From Chromobacterium vaccinii (GTDB taxonomy: Bacteria > Pseudomonadota > Gammaproteobacteria > Burkholderiales > Chromobacteriaceae), in contig NZ_JZJL01000018.1 of assembly GCF_000971335.1 (NCBI RefSeq), positions 1 through 64,000 of the forward strand: a stretch of DNA of 64,000 nt. Direction: 5' to 3'. The notes under the pieces were generated by a model. The model ran no database searches. It was not told the origin of the DNA and saw only the letters and a list, made by a program, of their open reading frames with translations. The position numbers and the translations under genes are program-made. Below, in pieces: positions 52,945 to 60,719 of this stretch (position 1 is its first letter; every line of letters starts with the position of its first letter).

Positions 52945-53828
52945 GGAGAACTCCTTGGTCTGTCCAATCTGGCGCCGGCGGCCTGCTCATGGCGCTGGTC
53001 ATACCGCCAGCCTCGTTTACCGCGACACAAAACGCGCCCAAGCCGGCGCGCCGAACCTGCTCGCGATTTTTTCCGACAACGGCCAGGCTATGCCGGTCGC
53101 AAGACGCACGGAGCGGATCGGCCTGCTGCCGGCCGACGCTGAGGGACGGCCCCGGCAATTTGAATAGAAAGGTTAAGCAATCGCGAGCTTTACCGGATGA
53201 TCAATCATTGGCGATCCGAAATCAGGCGACGGGAAAGTGCCGCTCATGAGCGGGCGATGAATCGGGTCGGCTTGCGATGCGGGTGGATAGGTTCGCATGC
53301 ACTGAAATGGCGATGAATGTTGTCGAACGCATGACCTATCACCACTTTTGACGGCCAGGCCAATCAATGCAAGCTAGTACGAATACCTATGATGCAGGCG
53401 TTGGGCAAGGACGCTCCCGTCCGCCAATACAGCAATCCTTTCATCTAAATGCCCAGGCGAAGACGACCACGCCATCAGCCGCCTCCGCCATCGCCTACAA
53501 GCGGCCGAGCTTGCGCAGCGTATCCCCGATGCGGACAATTTCCGCCTCGCCGGTCTCCAATACCTCCGGACGGGTATGCACCGAGTAATAAGCCTGCCGC
53601 CAGCTCGCCGGCCGCCAGCGGCGGCTCCTCGCCCGCCACGCCCAGCGCAACCGCGCTCAATGCCACCCAGGCCACCTTGCGGCCGGCCGGCGGCGATAGC
53701 GAACCCAGCGGCCTGAGCGCATTTGGCAAATCTGCGCGCGGCGGCGAAAAGACTCGCCAAGAAATGCGCATGGACACTTGGCATGATCTTCCGGTCAGGG
53801 AAACGCCCTGACTTTCCGGAGACAGAAT
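52945..53828. other. 884-bp region without a confident gene
   Basis: The left half (to about 53480) is less GC-rich and has only short overlapping ORFs. On the minus strand, 53771-53475 could encode a 98-aa protein. An adjacent minus frame ending at TAG 53496-53498 contains VLETGEAEIVRIGDTLRKLG, which looks protein-like. This may be the 3' relic of a gene broken by a frameshift. The right end carries the collagenase promoter and leader. Confidence 0.4.
53794..53812 (+). promoter_or_regulatory. Inverted repeat in the collagenase leader
   Basis: GTCAGGG-AAACG-CCCTGAC is a perfect 7-bp inverted repeat ending 16 nt before the collagenase ATG and just 5' of the CCGGAG ribosome site. It could be an operator or an mRNA hairpin influencing initiation. 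It does not match the CviR box I know. Confidence 0.4.
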
Positions 53829-56078
53829 ATGCGAAGCCTTCCCCTCGCCGCGCTGTGCCTGGCCCTGGCCGCGGCGTTGTCGGCGCCGGCCCACGCCGCG
53901 CCCAAAACCTACAAAATGCCGCACCAGGCCAAGGCCCAGGCCAAACCCAGGCAGCCGGCTCCGCCCAGATTGTGGCGGCAGCTCCCGCCGACCGATTTCC
54001 AGTCCCGCTACCATTTGCAGGACAACCGCACCGTGATCGGCCGGCCGCTGAAAAAGCTGGCCCGCCACGCGGCCACGCCGCAATGCCAGGACATGAACGC
54101 GATGGCCGGCCACGGCGGCGCCGATCTCGCCAACTACCTGGCCACCCTGCCCGACTACACCTGCGCCTATGGCCTGTTCGCGCTGGACAAAAACCTGGCC
54201 GCCACCATTTACAGCGCGGCCAACCTCAACGCCGTGGCCGGCCGCTTCGCCCAGGAGGCCGCGGCTTACAACGCGTCGTCGATGACGCTGGTCAACCTCG
54301 CGCTCTACCTGCGCGCCGGCTACTACCTGGCCAGCACCGGCACGCTGCCGGCGCTGGACGCCAATCTGCAGGCCGTGCTGCGGCCCGGCATCAAGCAACT
54401 GGCCGACGGCGCTGCGCTGTTCGCCGCCAACAGCCAGGCGCCCACCACCGCCAACGAGGTGATGACGCTGATCACCAATATGGCGGACGAGGCCTATTAC
54501 CTGCCGTCCATCCGCGCCATCGTCCAGCGCTACACCAACACCGCGGCCAATCCCAACGCCGCGCAGGCCTTGCGCGAAACCACCGCCAGCCAGGGCTTCA
54601 CCGGCGCGCTGACCGTGTTCTTCTACGCCCACGGCCGCGCCAACGCCGCACCGCTGCTGCAGAACGACGGCAGCTACTCCGCCGCGCTGACCCAGTTCGT
54701 CCAGGCCGACAAGGCCAGCCTGCTGGGCACTGAAACCGCGTTCCAGCTGGGCGACGCCACCCGCGAAGGCCTGCGCTTCATGCAGTACCCGGCGCTGAAG
54801 CCGGCGATCAAGCCGCAGGTCAAGGCCATCCTGGCGGGCAGCAGCATGACCGGCGCCGACAACGAGCTGTGGCTGGCGGCGGCGGAAGCCGTGAAGTATT
54901 ACGACAACGCCAGCTGCGCCGAATACGGCACCTGCGGCTTCGAAACCAAGCTGGCTGACGCCATCCTGGTCAACCGCTACACCTGCAGCCCCACCATCCG
55001 CATCCGCGCCCAGGAAATGACCACCGACCAGATGCAAGCCTCGTGCGCGCTGCTGCAGAAGGAGGAGTCCTACTTCCACCAGATGCTGCAGACGCATAAC
55101 CAGCCGGTGGCCAACGACAACAGCACCTCGCTTGAGGTGGTGGTGTTCGACGACTACAACAATTACTCCAAGTACGCCGGCGTGATCTACGGCATCTCCA
55201 CCGACAACGGCGGCATGTATCTGGAAGGCAACCCGGCCGATCCCAACAACCAGGCGCGCTTCATCGCCCACGAGGCCTCGTGGCTGCGTCCGGTGTTCAA
55301 GGTGTGGAACCTGGAGCATGAATACATCCATTATCTGGATGGCCGCTTCGACATGTACGGCGACTTCTCCGCCGCCACCCAACAGCCGACGGTGTGGTGG
55401 ATAGAGGGCCTGGCCGAGTACCTGTCGCTGCGCAACGACAACCAGACCGCCATCGACGTCGCCAAGACCGGCAACTACAAGCTGAGCCAGATCTTCGGCA
55501 ACACCTACGACATGCCGGACTACGTCACCCGCGCCTACCGCTGGGGCTATATGGCCACCCGCTTCATGTTCGAGCGCCACCGCGCCGACGTGGACACGAT
55601 GCTGCCGCTGTTCCGCAAGGGCGACTACGCGGGCGGCTACATGGGCATGATGCGGCAGATAGGCAGCCGCTACGACAGCGAGTTCGCCGCCTGGACGCAA
55701 AGCGCCACCACCGCCGGCCAGCCGCCGCTGCCGCCGTCCACTGGCTTGCCGGCATGCAACGAAGGCTATCCCGAGCGGCTGGGCAAGAACTGCTCGATTT
55801 CCGGCCTGTCCTCGTCCGGCGCGGCCTATGCCACCATCTGGGTGCCGGCCGGCGCCCGCAACCTCAAGCTGTGGACCAGCGGTGGCAGCGGCGATGTGGA
55901 CCTCTACGTGGCGAAAGACCGCTATCCGACGCCCGCCAGCTACGACTACGCGTCGGCCGGCGCCGGCAACGAGGAATCGGTGGCCATCGCCGCGCCGCAG
56001 GCCGGCCACTGGTACTACCTGACGCTGCAGGCGAAGCAGCCTTTCGCCAACGTCGCCGTCAGCGCCAGCTACGAGTAA
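53829..56078 (+). CDS. Secreted collagenase, peptidase family M9
   Basis: The 749-aa zinc metalloprotease has a signal peptide (residues 1-23, AHA-A). An M9 N-terminal activator-like region precedes the peptidase domain: VWNLEHEYIHYLDGRFDMYG carries HExxH (HEYIH), and QQPTVWWIEGLAEYLSLRN carries the third ligand Glu. A C-terminal PPC (pre-peptidase) domain follows (ISGLSSSGAAYATIWVPAGARNLKLWTSGGSGDVDLYV). It degrades collagen and is a likely virulence or nutrient-scavenging exoenzyme. Secretion would be Sec plus a type II system. Confidence 0.95.
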   Translation: MRSLPLAALCLALAAALSAPAHAAPKTYKMPHQAKAQAKPRQPAPPRLWRQLPPTDFQSRYHLQDNRTVIGRPLKKLARHAATPQCQDMNAMAGHGGADLANYLATLPDYTCAYGLFALDKNLAATIYSAANLNAVAGRFAQEAAAYNASSMTLVNLALYLRAGYYLASTGTLPALDANLQAVLRPGIKQLADGAALFAANSQAPTTANEVMTLITNMADEAYYLPSIRAIVQRYTNTAANPNAAQALRETTASQGFTGALTVFFYAHGRANAAPLLQNDGSYSAALTQFVQADKASLLGTETAFQLGDATREGLRFMQYPALKPAIKPQVKAILAGSSMTGADNELWLAAAEAVKYYDNASCAEYGTCGFETKLADAILVNRYTCSPTIRIRAQEMTTDQMQASCALLQKEESYFHQMLQTHNQPVANDNSTSLEVVVFDDYNNYSKYAGVIYGISTDNGGMYLEGNPADPNNQARFIAHEASWLRPVFKVWNLEHEYIHYLDGRFDMYGDFSAATQQPTVWWIEGLAEYLSLRNDNQTAIDVAKTGNYKLSQIFGNTYDMPDYVTRAYRWGYMATRFMFERHRADVDTMLPLFRKGDYAGGYMGMMRQIGSRYDSEFAAWTQSATTAGQPPLPPSTGLPACNEGYPERLGKNCSISGLSSSGAAYATIWVPAGARNLKLWTSGGSGDVDLYVAKDRYPTPASYDYASAGAGNEESVAIAAPQAGHWYYLTLQAKQPFANVAVSASYE

Positions 56079-56247
56079 GGGAGCGGGCATCGCCGCGGCG
56101 GCATTCGGCGCCCGCCGCGGCATTCTTGCAAAACGCATACAGATGAGCGATGCTGTTTTAAATAAATGCCAAAGGAATAATTGGCAGCCCGGATGGCATC
56201 GCCATCGCGCCGCCAGGCCGCGGCAATCGCGCAAGGATCGCCCCGTC

Positions 56248-57003
56248 ATGAACATGCCCCTGCAGCAGCCGCATCTCGTCAGCGACCTGGCCGCCGCGCG
56301 CGCGATGGCGGCGCTGTTCGACCACCTGCCCGATATGGTGTTCGCCGTGAAAGACCTGGACAGCCGCTATCTGACCCTCAGCGAGGGCTGCGTGCCGCGC
56401 TGCGCGCTGCGCAACCGGGATCAGGCCGAAGGCCGCACCGCGCATGAGCTGTTTCCCAGCGCGATGGCAAATCGCTACCGGGAACAAGACCGCATCCTGT
56501 TTTCCAGCCAGCAGCCACTGCGCAACCGGCTGGACCTGACCGTCTATCCAGACGGCACGCCCGGCTGGTGCCTGACCAGCAAACAGCCGCTGCTTCATCC
56601 CGACGGCCGGCTGCTGGGCCTGGTCTGCATCTCCAAGGATCTGGCCGACCTCACCCGCGAGAAGCTGCTGGACGAGCGTTTCGCCGCCTGCGTCGACCAC
56701 ATCCAGGCTCATTACCACCGCCCGCTGCACCTGGAAGAGCTGTGCGAGCTGTCCGGCCTCAGCATCGGCCAACTCGACCGGCGGATGAAGCGGGTGTTCC
56801 AGCAGTGCGCCGGCGACTTCATCCGCCGCACCCGGATGGAGGCGGCCTGCCACGCGATACGCCACAGTCGCCGCTCGCTGGCCGACATCGCCGCCGGCTG
56901 CGGCTTCTCCGACCAGAGCGCCCTCACCCGGCTATGCCGCCAGTTGCTGGGGCTCAGTCCGCGCCAATTGCGCTGGCAGGCCCCTCCCGCGCGGCAGAGC
57001 TGA
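56248..57003 (+). CDS. PAS-AraC transcriptional regulator
   Basis: The 251-aa protein combines a PAS domain (MAALFDHLPDMVFAVKDLDSRYLTLSEGC, about 15-140) with a C-terminal AraC double helix-turn-helix (FAACVDHIQAHYHRPLHLEELCELSGLSIGQLDRRMKRVFQ...SLADIAAGCGFSDQSALTRLCRQLLGLSPRQLR). ATG 56248 is preceded by AAGGA; the earlier in-frame ATG lacks a site. It is 170 bp downstream of the collagenase. Its 3' end overlaps the convergent LysR gene by 50 bp. Confidence 0.88.
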   Translation: MNMPLQQPHLVSDLAAARAMAALFDHLPDMVFAVKDLDSRYLTLSEGCVPRCALRNRDQAEGRTAHELFPSAMANRYREQDRILFSSQQPLRNRLDLTVYPDGTPGWCLTSKQPLLHPDGRLLGLVCISKDLADLTREKLLDERFAACVDHIQAHYHRPLHLEELCELSGLSIGQLDRRMKRVFQQCAGDFIRRTRMEAACHAIRHSRRSLADIAAGCGFSDQSALTRLCRQLLGLSPRQLRWQAPPARQS

Positions 57004-57913
57004 GCCACGCGTGCATGCGCTCCATCGCCTCGGTCCGCAAAGCGCTCTCCGGCCGCGACAGCCACCATTGCGCGCCCGGCAGCCGCGGGTAGCCGGCCAG
57101 CGCATGCAGCCGCCCCTCGCGCAGGTCCTCGTCCACCGCCAGCGAGGACAGGCAGGCGATGCCGTGGCCGCGCAGCGCGGCGTCGCGCGCCAGCTGGGCA
57201 TCGTCGTAGATGGCGGCCACGCCGAAGCGGCGCAGCAGCCGCTGTGTTTCCGCCTCGGCGGCATCCGGCAGCCGCGCCCTCTCCAGGCACACCAGCCGCG
57301 CCAGCTCGTGATGGCGTTCGAACGGCAATCCGGCCAGTTCTTCAGCCAGCGCCGGCGCGCAGACGAATAGCCACTCGTCGCGCAGCCAGCGCGCGTCTTC
57401 CCAGCCATCAAGCGACAACGGCCGCGGCGAGATCAGCAGGTCCAGATCTATCTCATCCGCCTGGCCCGGCGACTCGTCGATGGACAGCAAAGGCACAATG
57501 TCCGGGTGCGCGGCGCGCAACGCGGCCAGCCGCGGTTGCAGCCAGCCCTGCAGCAAGAAGGCCGGCCCCACCAGCGCCACCAGGCCGGGATCGGTGTAGA
57601 CGGCGATCCGGTCCAGACCGCGGCGCAGGGTTTCCAGCGCGCGCCCCACGCTCTGCTGCAGCATCTCGCCGGCGAAGGTCAGCTCCACGCCGCGCCCCAC
57701 CCGGTGGAACAGCGGCTGGCCGACAAACTCCTCCAATTGCTGGATCTGGTGGCTGATCGCCGATTGCGACAGGTGCAGCGACTCGGCCGCGCGGGAAAAG
57801 CTGCCTATCCGCGCCGCCGCCTCGAATCCCGCCAGCAACCGCAACGACGGCAACCGCGACGCGCCGGCTTGCTCTGAAACCTCCTCCGCGCTCAATCCAT
57901 CATGTTCCGGCAT
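56954..57913 (-). CDS. LysR-family regulator, GcvA-like
   Basis: The 319-aa protein has the LysR helix-turn-helix (LLAGFEAAARIGSFSRAAESLHLSQSAISHQIQQLEEFVGQPLFHRVGR) and a GcvA-like effector domain. Start ATG 57913 is preceded by AAGGGAGA. It lies 26 nt after the agmatine-deiminase-like gene on the same strand, so both may be one transcript and the regulator may respond to polyamine-related compounds (inference). Its last 50 nt overlap the AraC gene on the opposite strand. Confidence 0.9.
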   Translation of the reverse strand: MPEHDGLSAEEVSEQAGASRLPSLRLLAGFEAAARIGSFSRAAESLHLSQSAISHQIQQLEEFVGQPLFHRVGRGVELTFAGEMLQQSVGRALETLRRGLDRIAVYTDPGLVALVGPAFLLQGWLQPRLAALRAAHPDIVPLLSIDESPGQADEIDLDLLISPRPLSLDGWEDARWLRDEWLFVCAPALAEELAGLPFERHHELARLVCLERARLPDAAEAETQRLLRRFGVAAIYDDAQLARDAALRGHGIACLSSLAVDEDLREGRLHALAGYPRLPGAQWWLSRPESALRTEAMERMHAWLSSAAREGPASAIGAD

Positions 57914-57939
57914 GCTTTCTCCCTTGGTTCGAACCGCGC

Positions 57940-59040
57940 TCAGACGGGCTGTTGCTGAGTCGCGCAGTGGATGCCGCCGCCGCCGGCCGCGATGGCGTCT
58001 ATGTTCAGCTGCACCACCTCCCGCTCCGGAAACAGTTCGCGCAGCGCGCTCAAGGCGTTGCGGTCGGCCTTGGGATCGCCGAACTCTGGCGAGATCACCG
58101 CGCCGTTGCAAACATAGAAATTGATGTAGCCGGCCGCCATTTCGTCGCTCTCATGCTCAGGTCTAACGCGGGACGGCCCGGGAATGGCCACCACCTCCAG
58201 CTTGCGGCCGCGCGCGTCGCGCGCCTGGCGCAGAATAGCCAAGTGGCGGCGGGTCACCTGGTAGTCGTAGGAGGCCGGGTCGGTCTCCAGCCCGGCCGCC
58301 ACCACGCCGGGCCGGGCGAAGCGCGCGTAGAAATCGGTATGGCCGTCGGTGATGTCGCGTCCGGCGATGCCCGGCAGCCAGATCACTTTCTCCACCCCCA
58401 GCAAGCGGCGCAGCTCGCCCTCGCACTGCGCCTTGCTCGAGCCCGGATTGCGGTTGGGATTGAGCACGCAGCTCTGGGTGACGATGGCGGTGCCCTCGCC
58501 GTCCACCTCGATGCCGCCGCCTTCCAGCACCAGCCGGGCGCGCAGGGACAGCGCGCCGGCTTGAGCCGCGACGAAGCCGGCCACCCTTGCATCGCGGCCA
58601 TGCGCCTGCTTGCTGCCCCAGCCGTTGAAATTGAAATCCACCGCGGCCAGCCTGCCCGCGCCGCTCTTGACGAATACCGGTCCGCTGTCTCGTATCCACA
58701 GATCGTCCAATGGCTGGGCCACCAGTTCCACATCGGGGCCGCACAGCCTGGCGGCCAGATCGCGCTCTTCTTCCCGCACCAGCATGCGCACCGGCTCGAA
58801 GGCGGCGATGGAGGACGCTACCCGCGCCAGATCGCGGCGCACCGCCGGCAGCAGCCGCCCGCCCCACACCGCCAAACTGGGGCCGAACGCCATCCAGGTT
58901 GCGGCGTGGCGTTCGCCCTCGTCGGGCATCCTGTACCCATCCTCGGCCATCGGCGCGCCCCCGCCGGCCAGGGCCTTGCCGGCCAACCATCCTCCCGCCG
59001 CCAGCAGGCTCCCGCCCAGAAATCGTCGTCTGCTCGTCAT
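57940..59040 (-). CDS. Tat-exported agmatine deiminase-family protein
   Basis: The 366-aa protein belongs to the peptidyl-arginine-deiminase-like agmatine deiminases (agmatine to N-carbamoylputrescine). Family motifs are RHAATWMAFGPSLAVWG, DDLWIRDSGPVF, LEGGGIEVDGEGT, DITDGHTDFYARF, and the catalytic Cys (about 359) in GGGGIHCATQQ. The N terminus (TSRRRFLGGSLLAAGGWLAGKALA) is a twin-arginine signal, so it is exported, unlike classical AguA. ATG 59040 follows AAGGAAGAG. A periplasmic location suggests scavenging of external agmatine. Confidence 0.9.
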   Translation of the reverse strand: MTSRRRFLGGSLLAAGGWLAGKALAGGGAPMAEDGYRMPDEGERHAATWMAFGPSLAVWGGRLLPAVRRDLARVASSIAAFEPVRMLVREEERDLAARLCGPDVELVAQPLDDLWIRDSGPVFVKSGAGRLAAVDFNFNGWGSKQAHGRDARVAGFVAAQAGALSLRARLVLEGGGIEVDGEGTAIVTQSCVLNPNRNPGSSKAQCEGELRRLLGVEKVIWLPGIAGRDITDGHTDFYARFARPGVVAAGLETDPASYDYQVTRRHLAILRQARDARGRKLEVVAIPGPSRVRPEHESDEMAAGYINFYVCNGAVISPEFGDPKADRNALSALRELFPEREVVQLNIDAIAAGGGGIHCATQQQPV

Positions 59041-59264
59041 CGCTCTTCCTTGCTTGAATTCATGGCTGGCATTGTGCTGGAAGATTTTCATTTGAAAAAT
59101 TGATTAATTCTCCGCAAATCAATCAATTCTTATCATGTATAAACCCTTAACGCGCTCTCAATCCATGAGTAAAAACACCAGCCTAATGGCATAAAAATGA
59201 CATTAACCCTATAACGGAATTGGTTTTTTCCATCCAGCGAATCGCAAGCCCCACGGACCTTTCC

Positions 59265-60719
59265 ATGCTCAACTGCGCCAGGAAAACCAAGACGCCCTCC
59301 ACCGGCCCGCCTCCTCTGCCCGGCATCCGGGAGAGCGATGTCTGCTTCGATCTGCTGATCCGCCACGTGGAAGACCACGCGATCATCCTGCTGGATGCAG
59401 ACGGCCTGGTGCGCAGTTGGAACGCCGGCGCGGAACGCATACACGGCCACGCTGCTTCCGAAACCCTGGGCCGCCACTCCAGCTGCCTTCTGCCTCCTTC
59501 CGGCGACGCCGGTCCGCAGACGATGCGCCAGCTGGCTCAGGCCGTGCAAGACGGCCGCTACGCCGGCGAGCACTGGCATGTCCGCCGGGACGGCAGCCGC
59601 TTCCTCGCCGACATCCTGCTGATTCCGCTGCGCGCCGATGACGGAGCCTTGCGCGGTTACGCCAAGATCACCCGCGACCTCAGCCACCGCAAACGCATGG
59701 AGGATCGCTTCCACCAAATGGTCCAGGAATCGCCGAACGCGATGATCATGATCAACGGCGCCGGCGCCATCATCCTATTCAATCGACTGACGGAGGCGAT
59801 GTTCGGCTATAGCGGGGACGAATTGCCGGGCATGCCGGTCGAGCAACTGATGCCGGAACGCTTCCGCGGCCGCCACGGCCGGCTGCGCCAAGGGTTCCTG
59901 CGCCGGCCCGAAGCCAGGCCCATGGGCGTGGGACGCGACCTCTACGGCCTGCGCAAGGACGGCGGCGAATTTCCGATCGAAATCGGCCTCAACCCGATAG
60001 AAACCGAAGCTGGCCCCATGGTGCTGGCGGGCATCGTCGACATCACCTCCCGCAAGCAGGCCCAGCGCCAGTTGGAAGCGGCGCTGCAGGAAAAAACCAC
60101 GCTGCTGAACGAGGTTCACCACCGGGTGAAGAACAATCTGCAGGTGATCATCAGCCTGCTGAGCATGCAAAGCCAGTACGTGCGCGAGGAAAGCGCCCGG
60201 GCCGTGCTGCAGGACAGCCAGACGCGGGTCCGCTCGATGGCACTGATACATCAGCTGCTGTACGAACGCCACGACTTCTCCAAAGTGGATCTGGGCGAAT
60301 ACCTGCAACGCTTCAAGCAGCTGCTGCTGAGCAGCTACGGCCAGCTGGCCGGCGGCCTGAATGTGGAACTGGACGCGCCGGCAGGCCTGGTCTGCATCGA
60401 ACTGCAGCGGGCGACGCCCTGCGGCCTGCTGATCAACGAGCTGCTGACCAACGCGCTCAAGCACGCCTATCCGGATGGCCGGGGCACCATCTGGCTGCGG
60501 CTGGCGCGCCAGGACAAGCGGCGCGCCCTCCTGACCGTGGCCGACAGCGGCGTGGGTTTGCCCGCCGCCGACCCGGCGACGCGTCCCGCGTCGCTGGGCT
60601 TGCAACTGATGCCTATGCTGGCCGAACAGATGGGTGCCCGGCTGGACATCCTGGACAACCGGCCCGGCGTGCGCGTGGAAGTCAGCTTCCCAGTATTCGG
60701 CGCGGGAGAAAACTCTTGA
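59265..60719 (+). CDS. PAS-PAS sensor histidine kinase, HisKA_2 type
   Basis: The 484-aa cytoplasmic kinase has two PAS domains (about 25-145: LLIRHVEDHAIILLDADGLVRSWNAGAERIHG; about 150-270: MVQESPNAMIMINGAGAIILFNRLTEAMFGYSGDELPG). A HisKA_2 dimerisation/phosphoacceptor domain follows with His285 in NEVHHRVKNNLQVI, then a HATPase domain (GLLINELLTNALKHAYP, ADSGVGLP). No membrane helices, so it senses an internal signal. ATG 59265 is chosen over TTG 59220. It overlaps the response-regulator gene by 4 nt, so the two form a two-component pair. Confidence 0.9.
   Translation: MLNCARKTKTPSTGPPPLPGIRESDVCFDLLIRHVEDHAIILLDADGLVRSWNAGAERIHGHAASETLGRHSSCLLPPSGDAGPQTMRQLAQAVQDGRYAGEHWHVRRDGSRFLADILLIPLRADDGALRGYAKITRDLSHRKRMEDRFHQMVQESPNAMIMINGAGAIILFNRLTEAMFGYSGDELPGMPVEQLMPERFRGRHGRLRQGFLRRPEARPMGVGRDLYGLRKDGGEFPIEIGLNPIETEAGPMVLAGIVDITSRKQAQRQLEAALQEKTTLLNEVHHRVKNNLQVIISLLSMQSQYVREESARAVLQDSQTRVRSMALIHQLLYERHDFSKVDLGEYLQRFKQLLLSSYGQLAGGLNVELDAPAGLVCIELQRATPCGLLINELLTNALKHAYPDGRGTIWLRLARQDKRRALLTVADSGVGLPAADPATRPASLGLQLMPMLAEQMGARLDILDNRPGVRVEVSFPVFGAGENS

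Noticed and set aside
52742..53158. Minus-strand ORF overlapping the start of the membrane-protein gene
   Set aside because: It overlaps the 52944 start in another frame, has no ribosome site and no recognisable domain.
53794..53812. Quorum-sensing (CviR) box before the collagenase
   Set aside because: The inverted repeat does not show the CTG...CAG ends of the CviR site I know; it is kept only as an unassigned dyad.
53475..56255. 926-aa minus-strand ORF opposite the collagenase
   Set aside because: Gly/Val/Gln-rich shadow translation; the plus strand has a signal peptide, HExxH and PPC domain. Only the short tail below 53771 was kept as a possible relic.
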